Shown here: positions 1-9,077 of the stretch, piece by piece | How the letters are laid out: each line of letters begins with the position of its first letter | How positions within the stretch are numbered: the first letter of the stretch is position 1 | From: an uncultured Selenomonadales bacterium | GTDB taxonomy: Bacteria > Bacillota > Negativicutes > Acidaminococcales > Acidaminococcaceae | DNA length: 64,000 nt | Reading direction: 5' to 3' | NCBI GenBank assembly: GCA_900315925.1 | Contig: ONAV01000020.1 | Coordinates: 1-64,000, forward strand | Notes under the pieces: generated by a model | Database searches by the model: none | What the model was told of the DNA's origin: nothing | The model's input: the letters and a program-made list of their open reading frames with translations, nothing else | Program-made: the position numbers and the translations under genes

Positions 1-1
1 G

Positions 2-1312
2 AAAGGTACCCGGGGCTGGCAGACCATTCTGGTAAACGGTCGCAGCATCAGCAATCTGATGATCAGCAAGGCCATCGAGCATGCCTATCAGTCCCAGATA
101 CCCAAGCGGGGGTTTGCCTTTGCCGTGCTGGATATCCAGGTTGACCCGGCCACTATCGACGTGAATGTGCATCCCCAGAAAAGTGAAATCAAGTTCAGTG
201 ACGAAAGCGCTATATATAAAGCTGTCTTCCGTGCCCTGACCGATGCGCTGACAAAGCCGATGCATGCGGAACAGGAAAAGAGTTTGCAGGAACAGAACCG
301 GCAGGCGCTGGCAGCGGTACTGGAACGGGCGGAAAGAGGAAATGATTCAGCAACAGGACAGGGAACCGGTGCCGTACACAATGAACCGGCCGATCAGCAG
401 ACTATCTTCGGAGAGATAGCAGATACAGGGCGGCAGGGTCATCTGAACCGGGATTTCGGAGAAGGCATAAATCGTTATCGTAATTACGAAAACAGGGAAA
501 CGCCTTTCGGGAATCATCGGCAAAGCGGAACCGCTTTTTCCCATCCCCGTCAGGAAATATGGAAACGACCGGACAAAGCATACGGGGAAGAATCGCCGAA
601 AGAACCGGTGTACAGTTTAGGCGAGACCCGCCAGCTCCTGCAAGACCAGGCGCCGCTGCAGACAGACAATACGGTAGCGATGCAGCTTGCGGGTGAGGAT
701 ACGCTGGAAACCATCTGGCCTATCGGGCAGGTGGACAAAACCTTTATCATCGCCCAGTCGGAAGACACGCTGTATTTAATCGACCAGCACGCGGCCCATG
801 AGCGTATTCTATATGACCGTCTTGTGCTGACCCACAACGATATTCCGGCCCAGCAGTTGCTGATTCCGTTGTACGTCACGCTACAGCCGGAAGATGTGGA
901 GCTGTTGGAGCAGCATCATGATGCGTTTTATAAATTAGGAGTGGACATTACCACAGCCGGGGAGAATTCTGTGCGGATTGCCAGCCTGCCCAGCGATATC
1001 CGAAATGAAGATGCGGAAGATTTTATCCGCGAAATCGCGCAGTATCTGCGGGACCACCGCACACCGGAAGCCAGCGAGCTGCGGCAGGATGTGCTGCACA
1101 TGACTGCCTGCCGGGCTGCCATTAAAGCAGGGGAAGTGTTGAATATGCGGCAGATGCGGCAGCTGATCATCGACCTGTGCAACACGACCCATCCCTTTAC
1201 CTGTCCTCACGGCCGTCCCTGTATGATTGCCGTGACCAGCGATGAATTATATAAACTGTTTAAGCGCACCGGATTTGATCTGCCGGGGAAGAATGTACCC
1301 TATGACCGGTAA
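2..1312 (+). CDS. mutL: DNA mismatch repair protein MutL (5' end outside window)
   Basis: MutL couples MutS mismatch recognition to strand removal. The reading frame is already open at base 2 (KGTRGWQTILVNGRS), so the N-terminal ATPase motifs lie upstream. Visible first is the end of the transducer domain (VDVNVHPQKSEIKF-like, here IDVNVHPQKSEIKF), then a long low-conservation linker (about 80-210 after the first in-window Met), then the C-terminal dimerisation/endonuclease domain. The metal-binding motif reads DQHAAHERILYD; families with nicking activity usually end this motif in E, and here it is D. The other endonuclease motifs (ACRAAIKAG, CPHGRP) are present, so a latent endonuclease typical of species lacking MutH is likely. 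It is followed by the methyltransferase/miaA/hfq order common in Firmicutes. Identification is certain; only the start is missing. Confidence 0.96.
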   Translation, partial: KGTRGWQTILVNGRSISNLMISKAIEHAYQSQIPKRGFAFAVLDIQVDPATIDVNVHPQKSEIKFSDESAIYKAVFRALTDALTKPMHAEQEKSLQEQNRQALAAVLERAERGNDSATGQGTGAVHNEPADQQTIFGEIADTGRQGHLNRDFGEGINRYRNYENRETPFGNHRQSGTAFSHPRQEIWKRPDKAYGEESPKEPVYSLGETRQLLQDQAPLQTDNTVAMQLAGEDTLETIWPIGQVDKTFIIAQSEDTLYLIDQHAAHERILYDRLVLTHNDIPAQQLLIPLYVTLQPEDVELLEQHHDAFYKLGVDITTAGENSVRIASLPSDIRNEDAEDFIREIAQYLRDHRTPEASELRQDVLHMTACRAAIKAGEVLNMRQMRQLIIDLCNTTHPFTCPHGRPCMIAVTSDELYKLFKRTGFDLPGKNVPYDR

Positions 1313-1447
1313 ACAGAAAGGGTTGACCGGCAAATCATACATAACGTATTTAATGATGCAACGGAGATGCAAAGAGAATTCGTTGTTCGGTTTTTGCAAA
1401 ACCATATAATAAATGGAACGATACCCTGCGACGTAAGGGAGACTGAG

Positions 1448-2239
1448 GTGGAAGCAGTAAAGTTTGCGGTAACCTGCAACAAAAATGATAACCGGATACT
1501 GAAAGAACAGGCCAGAGCCTGGGCGTTGCAGCTGCAGGTTCCGTATGTAAAACGTTATGATAACGGTTCCCTGGATGCGATGCTGGCGGACCATCATCTC
1601 GATGCGCTGCTGATTGCCGGCAAGAAAGGACCGCAGCTTTACTCACGGGAAGGCATGATGCTGTATCATCCGGGACTTGGCAAAGTCCGCTGGCAGCGTG
1701 TTGTGCAGCGAAACGAAACCGATAATTTTCTAACCGCCATGCATCTTTCCCCGGGTCAGCGGGTGCTGGACTGCACCGTGGGACTGGCGGCAGATGCGCT
1801 GCTGGCTTCCCATGCGGTGGGAGAAACAGGAAAGGTTATCGGGCTGGAAGCTTCGCTGCCGTTGTGGTTCCTTACCAGCCGGGGCGTAATTTCCTATAAA
1901 AGCCAAATCCCGGAACTGGTACAGGACCTGCAGCGCATTGAAATCATCCATGCAGAGGCATCCGCATTCTTGAAAACGCTGCCGGAAAACAGTTTTGACG
2001 CAGTGTATTTTGATCCCATGTTCCGTCAGCCGGTTAGGAAATCCTCGGAGATGGTGCCCCTGCGTCCGTTGGCGTTTCCGGAACCATTAACGTTGGAAAT
2101 GGTGGAACTGGCACTGAAGGCGGCGCCTCGTGTCGTGATCAAAGAACGCAGCGTGGAAATCCTGCAGGAATACGGCTGTACAGAGTTTGTCGGCTCGAAA
2201 TACAGCGCTGTCCGTTTTGGAATACGAAAGAGACAGTGA
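1448..2239 (+). CDS. RsmJ-like class I SAM-dependent methyltransferase
   Basis: Predicted S-adenosylmethionine-dependent methyltransferase of the RsmJ/YhiQ-like family (PF04445 type), whose characterised member methylates 16S rRNA; the substrate here is inferred. The SAM-binding glycine motif is DCTVGLAADALLAS and a later acidic motif reads FDAVYFDPMF, a typical catalytic DPxF loop. The frame is open from an ATG at 1367, but that codon abuts its GGAG. The GTG at 1448 gives VEAVKFAVTCNKND, matching the usual family N-terminus, with GGGAGAC just upstream, so I chose it (263 aa). Position between mutL and miaA matches many Firmicutes and suggests an RNA-modification or translation-fidelity neighbourhood. 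Confidence 0.8.
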   Translation: MEAVKFAVTCNKNDNRILKEQARAWALQLQVPYVKRYDNGSLDAMLADHHLDALLIAGKKGPQLYSREGMMLYHPGLGKVRWQRVVQRNETDNFLTAMHLSPGQRVLDCTVGLAADALLASHAVGETGKVIGLEASLPLWFLTSRGVISYKSQIPELVQDLQRIEIIHAEASAFLKTLPENSFDAVYFDPMFRQPVRKSSEMVPLRPLAFPEPLTLEMVELALKAAPRVVIKERSVEILQEYGCTEFVGSKYSAVRFGIRKRQ

Positions 2240-2364
2240 TGGTGCAAACGGGAAACTGCGGTACAATATGCGGTATAATATAATGTAAGCTGTTTGCAAA
2301 TCGCACCGCCCGGGTGCGGTAGTTTTTACAGAATATGTCTGACGACGAAAAGGGGAAACCGACT

Positions 2365-3297
2365 TTGCCAAAAGAAAGAATAGTGGTAATCCTGGGACCG
2401 ACAGCAACCGGCAAAAGCAATTGCGGCATTGAACTGGCCAAACGGTTCCGCGGGGAAATCATTTCCGGAGACAGTATGCTGGTTTACCGGCAGATGAATA
2501 TCGGGACGGCAAAACCTTCCGCGGAAGAATTACTGATGGCGCCCCATCACCTGGTGGACATTCTTCCGCCTGATGCGTCCTACAGCGTAGCTGATTTCCA
2601 GCAGCAGGCCGCGGAATTGATTTCGCAGATTACGTTACGGGGAAATCTGCCCATACTGGTGGGGGGAACCGGCTTATATATCAAAGCTCTGCTGGAAGAT
2701 TATCAGTTCAGCAGTGTGGAAGAAAACCCGGAACTGCGCCGGCAATTGGAAATTTTTGCTTCCGAACAGGGAACCGATAAACTGTATGCCCGGTTGAAAA
2801 AAGAAGATCCCGCCGCAGCGGAACGACTGCATCCCAATGATGTGCGCAGGGTGGTGCGCGCGCTGGAAACGGCATTATCCGGCGACCGGGTCTCCCAGGA
2901 AAAACAGAATGAGCTGAAATATGATGCTGCTGTGTTTGGTCTTTCCATGGACAGGGATTTTCTCTATGAACGAATCAATCAACGGGTTGACCGGATGTTG
3001 GAAGAAGGGCTGGAAGAAGAAGTCCGGGCCCTGCTGAAAGCCGGAGTTCCCACGGACTGCCTTTCCATGAAAAGTCTGGGATACCGGCAAATGGCGGAAT
3101 ACCTGACAGGCAAATGTGATTTCGCTGCCGCGGTTGACAACATTAAAAAAGGAACCCGTCATTTTGCCAAACGGCAGATCACATGGTATAAAAAAATGCC
3201 GTATATTCATTGGTTTACGGTAGACAGATACCTGAACTATGAAAAAATTGTAACAGAAATGGCAGATATACTTGAGAAAAAAGTCAAAAGGATGTAA
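2365..3297 (+). CDS. miaA: tRNA dimethylallyltransferase MiaA
   Basis: Transfers a dimethylallyl group to N6 of A37 in tRNAs reading U-initial codons, the first step of ms2i6A formation. The P-loop GPTATGKS is at the N-terminus, followed by the substrate motifs SGDSMLVYRQMNIGTAKP, HHLVDI and VGGTGLYI, and a C-terminal RQITWYK motif. Length is about 310 aa, normal for the family. An in-frame ATG at 2335 lacks a Shine-Dalgarno sequence. TTG at 2365 has AAGGGG 8-10 bases upstream and gives MPKERIVVILGPTATGKS, so it is my preferred start; the ATG would add 10 residues. Hfq follows after an inverted-repeat element, as in the classical miaA-hfq order. Confidence 0.96.
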   Translation: MPKERIVVILGPTATGKSNCGIELAKRFRGEIISGDSMLVYRQMNIGTAKPSAEELLMAPHHLVDILPPDASYSVADFQQQAAELISQITLRGNLPILVGGTGLYIKALLEDYQFSSVEENPELRRQLEIFASEQGTDKLYARLKKEDPAAAERLHPNDVRRVVRALETALSGDRVSQEKQNELKYDAAVFGLSMDRDFLYERINQRVDRMLEEGLEEEVRALLKAGVPTDCLSMKSLGYRQMAEYLTGKCDFAAAVDNIKKGTRHFAKRQITWYKKMPYIHWFTVDRYLNYEKIVTEMADILEKKVKRM

Positions 3298-3417
3298 AAT
3301 TTAAGATGCTAACTGAATAAAAAAAGTTAGAAATCCGAATGGGATTCATGGAGATGGATTCCGAGAGGAATGAAACGTGAATACAGCGAATGAAAAAATT
3401 ATATAATGAGAACGGTT

Positions 3418-3579
3418 AAGGAGACACTGATTAAATGAGTTTGTACGATGACCGAGAGGTTTTTGCGACTGACAAGGAAATGGCCCGAGGGCGCAGCCGT
3501 AGCTGCGTTGAGGGACATTGACGCAGTCAGTCGCAAAAAGCACCGGTCAGCGTGCAGACGAATTAATCTGTGTTTCCTT
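3418..3579. repeat. 162-bp inverted-repeat element between miaA and hfq
   Basis: Left arm 3418-3473 and right arm 3526-3579 are near-complementary over about 54 bases, so the whole stretch folds into one long hairpin. The arms begin AAGGAGACACTGATT and end ATCTGTGTTTCCTT. The central loop (3474-3525) holds a further small dyad around GCGCAGCC/GCTGCG. A related half copy (loop plus right arm) occurs at 38968-39056. End fragments that match only the tip (AAGGAAACGCTGATT-like) occur at 6835-6850 and 13359-13376. No ORF is inside, so this looks like a MITE- or REP-like palindromic element, or a mobile processing signal. Confidence 0.75.
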
Positions 3580-3598
3580 AAAGAAAAGGAGTAAGAGC

Positions 3599-3862
3599 AT
3601 GACAAATACAACTGGCAATAAAACCATGATGAACCTGCAGGACAGTTTCCTGAATCATGTACGGAAAGAGAATCTTCCGGTGGTGATCTATCTGGTAAAC
3701 GGATTCCAGATCCGGGGGATGGTCCGGGGTTTTGACAACTTTACGGTAATCATTGAGAATGACGGGAAACAGCAGCTGGTATATAAGCATGCGGTTTCCA
3801 CCATTTCCCCGGTAGCCAATATTACGATCATGCAGCCGGAAAAGGCCGAAAAGAAAGAGTAA
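3599..3862 (+). CDS. hfq: RNA chaperone Hfq
   Basis: Hexameric Sm-like RNA chaperone that mediates sRNA-mRNA pairing. The Sm1 motif ([38 protein letters not shown]) and the Sm2 motif ending [10 protein letters not shown] are intact. I chose the ATG at 3599 because AAAGGAG lies 8 bases upstream and the family begins about 10 residues before the first helix; this gives 87 aa. The frame extends back to 3518 only through the inverted-repeat element. The short acidic/basic C-terminal tail (EKAEKKE) is typical of Firmicutes Hfq. Confidence 0.97.
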   Translation: MTNTTGNKTMMNLQDSFLNHVRKENLPVVIYLVNGFQIRGMVRGFDNFTVIIENDGKQQLVYKHAVSTISPVANITIMQPEKAEKKE

Positions 3863-3950
3863 TGCGGCTGCAGAAAAAGGAAAACGGCGCTCCGGCGTTG
3901 TTTTTCTTTTTACGACGGACGTAACGGAAAATCGGAGAAGGAGAAAAGGC

Positions 3951-4838
3951 ATGGATTATCTTGCGTTATTTATGGAATATCTGCAGGTAGAGCTTGGCCT
4001 TTCGGACAATACCCGGATTTCCTATCAGCGGGATCTGCGGATCTTCTGCAAGGCGTTTTCCATTTCGGAAGACAAGCTGGCAGATGTGCAGCGTTCCCAG
4101 ATTATCGGCTACATTACGAAACTGAAGCTGCAGGGCCGGGCGGCAGCGACCATTGCCCGGAAACTGGCAGCCATCAAAGCGTTTTACCGTTTTATGATCA
4201 CGGAAAATTATCTGCAGACGGATCCGGCAGAAGCAGTGGAAGCGGGAACCAAAGGTGTGCATCTGCCAAAAGTTTTAACAGAGGCGGAAGTTCGCGCCCT
4301 GCTGGAAGCGCCGGACCTTTCCTCGGCGGAAGGACTGCGGGACCGGACTATGCTGGAAATGTTATATGCTACAGGCATGCGCGTTTCCGAGCTTGTGACG
4401 GTGAAAACCGCCAGTGTGAATCTTTCCATGCGTTATGTGATTGCGTTCGGCAAAGGTTCCAAAGAGCGGATCGTACCCCTGGGCAGCGTGGCGGCGGAAT
4501 ATCTGCAGCGATATCTTACGGAAGCCAGAAGCAAGTTCCTGATGGAAAATGAAACGGATCCGGAAACCTTGTTTCTGGGGCTGGGCGGTCAGGGCCTGAC
4601 CCGGCAGCGCGTGTGGGAGATTATCAAACAGTACGGCAGGCAGGCCGGAATATCCAAAACCATTTCACCCCATGTGCTGCGCCATTCTTTTGCCACACAT
4701 CTGCTGGATAATGGAGCTGACCTGCGAAGCGTGCAGGAAATGCTGGGGCATGCCGATATTTCAACAACACAGATATATACGCACCTGACAAATAAAAGGC
4801 TGCGTTCGGTTTATGAGAAAGCACATCCGCGCAAATAG
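3951..4838 (+). CDS. xerD: Site-specific tyrosine recombinase XerD/XerC type
   Basis: Chromosome-dimer-resolving tyrosine recombinase (295 aa). The N-terminal SAM-like core-binding domain spans about 1-90 and the catalytic domain about 110-290. Catalytic residues are visible: Arg in ATGMRVSEL, Lys in FGKGSKERIVPLG, HxxR in HVLRHSFATHLL, His in LGHADISTTQIYTH and the Tyr nucleophile in QIYTHL. The start has AAGGAG 10 bases upstream. It lies after hfq in a housekeeping run with no phage genes beside it, so it is more likely the host Xer protein than an integrase. XerD versus XerC cannot be settled from this sequence alone. Confidence 0.9.
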   Translation: MDYLALFMEYLQVELGLSDNTRISYQRDLRIFCKAFSISEDKLADVQRSQIIGYITKLKLQGRAAATIARKLAAIKAFYRFMITENYLQTDPAEAVEAGTKGVHLPKVLTEAEVRALLEAPDLSSAEGLRDRTMLEMLYATGMRVSELVTVKTASVNLSMRYVIAFGKGSKERIVPLGSVAAEYLQRYLTEARSKFLMENETDPETLFLGLGGQGLTRQRVWEIIKQYGRQAGISKTISPHVLRHSFATHLLDNGADLRSVQEMLGHADISTTQIYTHLTNKRLRSVYEKAHPRK

Positions 4839-4864
4839 GGATGTGAAGAAAAGAGGGGCTGCGT

Positions 4865-5530
4865 ATGCAGGATCAAAACAATTCCCAGGAAAGCAACAGA
4901 ATCGGCGTGGGAATTTTTATTGTAATTGTTATCATATTGCTTATACTGGCCGGAGCTGCCGGCGTGTATTATGCTTCCCTTAAGCAGGAAAAACCAAAGG
5001 ATTTATCGGATACGACAGTTAAATCCTTTGATTTGATGGAAGAATCGAAGATGGTTCACCGGACTGTGGACGACGTATTGCTTATGAAACGGGAAAACTG
5101 GCAGCTGCGGGATACTGGGCGCAGACAGCACAAGGATCTGTTGGAAGTGTCGGGAGCCGATGTGGTCTGGACCGACCGGGAAGTAGCCGTAGGCGTGCCG
5201 GTGACGACCGAGCTGGAAGGAGCATCCCGCTGGGTACAGGAACATCTGCGAACTACCGATGTAAAGACTATCCGCGAAGAAAAATCCAAATGGCATGGGA
5301 TGGAAGCCTGGCGGCTGGATGTGGGAATTGCGGTGAAGTCAGGCAAAGATAACGAGAGAAACTTTACAACGGATACCATATTCTTTTTCCATCACGGGAA
5401 CCTGACCAACCGGGACAGGGATATTCCCCGCATTCCTAAAGAAGAACGCCAAAATGATGAGAAAAGCCGGACCGATAATGACAGAAGCCGGAATGACGAC
5501 AGAAGCCGGACCGATGAAGGAAAAAGATAG
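4865..5530 (+). CDS. Membrane-anchored protein of unknown function
   Basis: I do not recognise a family. The 221-aa product has one N-terminal hydrophobic segment (about residues 14-38, IFIVIVIILLILAGAAGVYY) without a clear cleavage site, suggesting a signal anchor with the rest outside the cytoplasm. The middle (about 60-180) looks like a folded alpha/beta domain. The C-terminal 40 residues are a highly charged low-complexity tail built from DRSRNDD/RTDEGKR-like repeats. It follows xerD by 26 bases with a GGGGCTG-type upstream sequence, so it may be co-transcribed with xerD. It is real by length, membrane anchor and codon use; its role is unknown. Confidence 0.75.
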   Translation: MQDQNNSQESNRIGVGIFIVIVIILLILAGAAGVYYASLKQEKPKDLSDTTVKSFDLMEESKMVHRTVDDVLLMKRENWQLRDTGRRQHKDLLEVSGADVVWTDREVAVGVPVTTELEGASRWVQEHLRTTDVKTIREEKSKWHGMEAWRLDVGIAVKSGKDNERNFTTDTIFFFHHGNLTNRDRDIPRIPKEERQNDEKSRTDNDRSRNDDRSRTDEGKR

Positions 5531-5586
5531 AAGGCTTTTACTATGAACATGTTTAGAAACAGAGAGATCCCTGGTTGGAGGAATTT

Positions 5587-6828
5587 ATGAATCCCGAAGA
5601 AGTAATGCAGAAATATGAAAAATACATCAATCCGTCTTCTACAAGGCTGTTCCGTTTCATGGGACTGTCCAGCGTGGAAGCCCGGGCGGAAGGCTGGATC
5701 ATCACCGATACGGAAGGTACCGAATTCATTGACTGCCTGGGCGGTTTCGGCATGTTTGCGGTGGGCCACAAACATCCGAAAGTTGTGGAGGCGGTGGAAC
5801 GGGAACTGCACAACATGCCCATGTGCGGCAAAGTGCTGTTCAATGAACCCGCTGCCAAACTGGCGGAAAAACTGGCGGAAATCACGCCGGGCGACCTGCG
5901 GTACAATTTTTTCTGCAACAGCGGGACGGAAGCGGTGGAAGGCTGCCTGAAGGTGGCGCGTCTGGCGACCGGCCGCAAAAAGTTCGTGGCGGCTCATAAT
6001 GCATTCCACGGCAAGACCTTCGGTTCTTTGACCGCCACCGGACGGGATATGTATCGCGACCCGTTCAAACCGCTGCTGGAAGGGTTTACTCATGTTCCCT
6101 TTAATGATGTCACTGCGCTGGAAGCGGCTGTGGATGAAGAAACGGCAGCCGTGATCCTGGAACCGGTGCAGGGGGAAGGCGGCATCAATGTTCCCGCTGA
6201 CGGCTACATGAAACAGGCGGAAGAGATTGCGCATAAAAAAGGCGCGCTGCTGATTGCGGATGAAGTACAGACCGGAATCGGGCGCACCGGAACCTGGTTC
6301 GGGGTGGAACACGACGGGGCGAAACCGGATCTGATGGCGGTGGCCAAAGCCCTGGGCGGCGGCATTATGCCCATTGGTTCTGTAATTGGAACGGAAGCTG
6401 CCTGGAAAGGATTGATTGAAGCGCCGTTCCTGCACACGTCAACCTTTGGAGGCGGGCAGATGGCCTGCGCCGCCGGGGTGGCGACCCTGCAGGTGATTGA
6501 AGAAGAAAATCTGCTGCAGCGCAGCGCGGAGACCGGCGCGTATTTTAAAAAGGGTATTGAAGCCATTGCGAAAGAATTTCCCCAGGTTATTAAAGAAGTC
6601 CGCGGCCGCGGCATGATGATCGGTATGGATCTGACAAAAGAAGGCGCCGGCGGTATGCTGATGGCACTGATGATCGACCAGCACATCATTGTTGCGTATA
6701 CGCTGAACAACCCCAAGGTGATCCGCATCGAACCACCGCTGACCATGCCGAAATCCGTAGTGGACCATGTGCTGGAAGTATTGCGCAACTGCATTAAGCA
6801 GGTGGCGGAAGCGATTAACGATTTGTAA
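5587..6828 (+). CDS. Class III aminotransferase, putrescine aminotransferase-like
   Basis: PLP-dependent class III (ornithine/acetylornithine fold) transaminase of 413 aa. Visible motifs are the N-terminal GGFGMFAVGHKHP, the phosphate-binding CNSGTEAVE, FHGKTFGSLTATG, EPVQGEGG, the PLP-aspartate in IADEVQTGIGRTG and the Schiff-base lysine in VAKALGGG. The overall pattern resembles putrescine aminotransferase (YgjG/PatA), converting putrescine and 2-oxoglutarate to 4-aminobutanal and glutamate; other diamine or omega-amino-acid substrates are possible. ATG 5587 is preferred over the TTG at 5575 because GGAGG (5577-5581) sits at proper spacing. An SRPBCC protein follows 109 bases downstream. 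Confidence 0.85.
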   Translation: MNPEEVMQKYEKYINPSSTRLFRFMGLSSVEARAEGWIITDTEGTEFIDCLGGFGMFAVGHKHPKVVEAVERELHNMPMCGKVLFNEPAAKLAEKLAEITPGDLRYNFFCNSGTEAVEGCLKVARLATGRKKFVAAHNAFHGKTFGSLTATGRDMYRDPFKPLLEGFTHVPFNDVTALEAAVDEETAAVILEPVQGEGGINVPADGYMKQAEEIAHKKGALLIADEVQTGIGRTGTWFGVEHDGAKPDLMAVAKALGGGIMPIGSVIGTEAAWKGLIEAPFLHTSTFGGGQMACAAGVATLQVIEEENLLQRSAETGAYFKKGIEAIAKEFPQVIKEVRGRGMMIGMDLTKEGAGGMLMALMIDQHIIVAYTLNNPKVIRIEPPLTMPKSVVDHVLEVLRNCIKQVAEAINDL

Positions 6829-6937
6829 GGACGTAAGGAAACGCTGATTCATCAAGCGATTCTCTGGCTGTTTTTTCTCTGACGCGTGTGTACAGGAAAA
6901 CATACAGCCGTTCAGGCAGATTAGAAAAGGAGTTTAT

Positions 6938-7372
6938 ATGCCGTTTGTAAAATCTGAGATTGTGATTAAAGGCGAAAAACAGAAAATTTTTGATGTGATA
7001 CAGGATATGGCTTCTTATCCGAAATTCATGAAAAACCTTGTGAGCGTGGAAGTGCTCGAAAAAGGGGAGAATTACGATATTTCCCACTGGGTATCCAACG
7101 TGGACGGCCGGAAGATCGTCTGGACCGAGCGGGACGATTTTTATCCTGAAACGTTTAGGATTACCTATAAACAGACAGCAGGGGATTTAAAGAAGATGGA
7201 AGGCGCCTGGGAACTCATTGACACGGAGGACGGAGTTAATGTTTCCCTGGCGGTGGATTTCGAGTTTGGCATTCCCATGATCGCCGGGCTGTTAAACCCC
7301 ATCCTGATCCGCAAGGTGCGGGAGAACAGTGAAGATATGCTACAGGCGATAAAAGGAGAAATTGAAAAATAA
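6938..7372 (+). CDS. SRPBCC (aromatase/cyclase, Coq10-like) family protein
   Basis: A 144-aa single-domain START/SRPBCC fold. The pattern KSEIVIKGEKQKIFDVIQDMASYPKFMKNLVSVEVLE is the typical first strand-helix-grip of polyketide cyclase/Coq10-type proteins (PF03364/PF10604), which bind hydrophobic ligands. The C-terminal amphipathic helix (NPILIRKVRENSEDMLQAIKGEIEK) closes the pocket. AAAAGGAG lies 7 bases before the ATG. The upstream gap carries a short fragment (about 6835-6850) resembling the end of the 3418-3579 inverted-repeat element. The ligand is unknown. The htpX promoter -35 overlaps the last codons of this gene. Confidence 0.8.
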   Translation: MPFVKSEIVIKGEKQKIFDVIQDMASYPKFMKNLVSVEVLEKGENYDISHWVSNVDGRKIVWTERDDFYPETFRITYKQTAGDLKKMEGAWELIDTEDGVNVSLAVDFEFGIPMIAGLLNPILIRKVRENSEDMLQAIKGEIEK

Positions 7373-7390
7373 GATAAAGTCTGTTATAAT
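7362..7390 (+). promoter_or_regulatory. Predicted sigma-70 promoter of htpX
   Basis: TTGAAA (7362-7367), 17-base spacer, TATAAT (7385-7390). The -35 lies inside the last codons of the SRPBCC gene. The resulting 5' leader of about 115 bases contains a possible stem, AGCTACG (7396-7402) with CGTAGCT (7433-7439), before the htpX ribosome-binding site. Confidence 0.6.
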
Positions 7391-7510
7391 AATTTAGCTA
7401 CGTATTACCATAAAATCAAAAATACTTTTTGCCGTAGCTGAATCAGACAAAGCATTGGTATCAGAGATGGCGCCACGGCGTATATTGATGTGAGGAGTGT
7501 GTTTGTAACT

Positions 7511-8362
7511 ATGAAGACCGCGTTATTAATGACATTAATGACTCTGCTTCTGGTCATGGTAGGCGATTTTGCCGGCGGCCAGCAAGGCATGGTAATTATG
7601 TTGATATTTTCCCTGGGTATGAACTTTTTTACGTATTGGAACAGTGACAAAATGGTGTTGGCCCAGTACAAGGCCCATCAGGTGGACGAGCATTCTGCCC
7701 CGGCCCTGTACGGGATCGTAAAACGCCTGGCAGAAAGGGCCAAGCTGCCCATGCCTAAGGTATATATCATTGACGACCAGGTTCCCAATGCGTTTGCTAC
7801 CGGACGTAATCCGGAGCATGCGGCTGTTGCCGTTACCACTGCGCTGATGAATTATCTTTCCCCGAAAGAAATTGAAGGCGTGCTGGGCCATGAACTGACC
7901 CACGTCAGGAATCGGGATATTCTGATCAGTACCGTGGCGGCCAGTCTGGCCGGCGTGATTACGACGGTCTCCCGCTTTGCGTTATGGTTTGGCGGCGGCC
8001 GCGACCGGAATAACAACAATCCCATCGCGTCCATCCTGTTACTGATTCTGGCGCCGATTGCAGCCGCCCTGATCCAGATGGCGGTTTCCCGCAGCCGGGA
8101 ATACAAAGCCGACGAAGGCGGCGGCGAATTATGCGGTAACCCGAACTACCTGGCGGATGCCCTGGAAAAAATTTCCCAGTACTCCACCCGCCGTACCATG
8201 CAGAATGCCACGGAAGCTACGGCCCACATGTTCATTATGTGCCCCTTCAGCGCCAAGGACATGCAGAAGCTGTTCAGCACCCATCCGTCCACCCAGGAAC
8301 GTGTTTCCCTGCTGCGCCGGCAGGCGGAAGAAATGAAACGGCAGGGCAAACTGGAAAAATAA
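7511..8362 (+). CDS. htpX: Membrane zinc metalloprotease HtpX
   Basis: M48-family integral-membrane protease for quality control of misfolded membrane proteins. Two N-terminal membrane segments (about 4-20 and 25-42) precede the catalytic domain. The zinc-binding HExxH is HELTH with the downstream acidic ligand in SREYKADEGG. Two further membrane segments lie between (about 145-190). Length is 283 aa, normal. The frame is open from a GTG at 7490, but MKTALLMTLMTLLL is the conserved family start, so ATG 7511 is chosen; GAGGAG at 7492-7497 is the nearest Shine-Dalgarno sequence. Confidence 0.95.
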   Translation: MKTALLMTLMTLLLVMVGDFAGGQQGMVIMLIFSLGMNFFTYWNSDKMVLAQYKAHQVDEHSAPALYGIVKRLAERAKLPMPKVYIIDDQVPNAFATGRNPEHAAVAVTTALMNYLSPKEIEGVLGHELTHVRNRDILISTVAASLAGVITTVSRFALWFGGGRDRNNNNPIASILLLILAPIAAALIQMAVSRSREYKADEGGGELCGNPNYLADALEKISQYSTRRTMQNATEATAHMFIMCPFSAKDMQKLFSTHPSTQERVSLLRRQAEEMKRQGKLEK

Positions 8363-8506
8363 GTTCGGCAGATAACGTCTTTCGGCTTTCGGTTTGGCGG
8401 CAGTTTTGTTATTTAATTTAACGATGTTTTGTTACGATTCATACCGGACTGAATATCCGGATTGATACAAATTTGCAAAGTATAAATTTTTAAAGGAGAG
8501 AAAAAC

Positions 8507-8923
8507 ATGGATCAGAAATCATTAGTATTAGTTAAACCCGACGGAGTACGCAAACATTTAATCGGCGAGATCATTGCCCGCTTTGAACGCCGCGGCCTGA
8601 AAATCTGCGCGCTGAAAATGCTGGTTATGACCAAAGACCAGGCTAAATATCATTATGCGGAACATGTTGACAAACCGTTCTTCCCGGAACTGGAAGCTTT
8701 CATTACCGGCGGTCCGCTGGTTGCCATGATTGTGGAAGGCCCCAACGCCATTAAAGCCATCCGCACCATGATGGGCGTAACCGATCCGATCGAATCCACC
8801 CCCGGTTCTATCCGCGGCGACTTTGCGCTGGATAAAGGCGAAAACGTAATTCACGGCAGTGACAGCCCGGAAGCTGCAGAACGCGAAATCAAAAACTTCT
8901 TCAAACCGGAAGAGATTTATTAA
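8507..8923 (+). CDS. ndk: Nucleoside diphosphate kinase
   Basis: Exchanges gamma-phosphates between NTPs and NDPs. The 138-aa protein has the standard start ([12 protein letters not shown]), the nucleotide-binding core and the phospho-histidine in [12 protein letters not shown]-like sequence (here [15 protein letters not shown]). AAAGGAG precedes the ATG at good spacing and a strong terminator follows at once, so it is a single-gene unit. Confidence 0.97.
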   Translation: MDQKSLVLVKPDGVRKHLIGEIIARFERRGLKICALKMLVMTKDQAKYHYAEHVDKPFFPELEAFITGGPLVAMIVEGPNAIKAIRTMMGVTDPIESTPGSIRGDFALDKGENVIHGSDSPEAAEREIKNFFKPEEIY

Positions 8924-8929
8924 GATTGA

Positions 8930-8960
8930 AAAGCTCAGACAGTTTTGTCTGGGCTTTTTT
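8930..8960 (+). terminator. Rho-independent terminator after ndk
   Basis: Stem AAAGCTCAGACA / TGTCTGGGCTTT with a 4-base loop, followed by TTTTTT. Confidence 0.85.
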
Positions 8961-9077
8961 ACCCCGTACTCTCATTAAACCTGCGGGGATGTGATATTTT
9001 GGATCCATTTGAGAAATGGCAGAAATCATGTCCGTGTACTGTTACGGTACAAGCAAATTGTAAGGAGGTTATGAAGT

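Noticed and set aside
3951-4838. Phage or integrative-element integrase
   Set aside because: The protein has the Xer length and motifs and lies in a housekeeping run; no attachment site or cargo boundary is adjacent.
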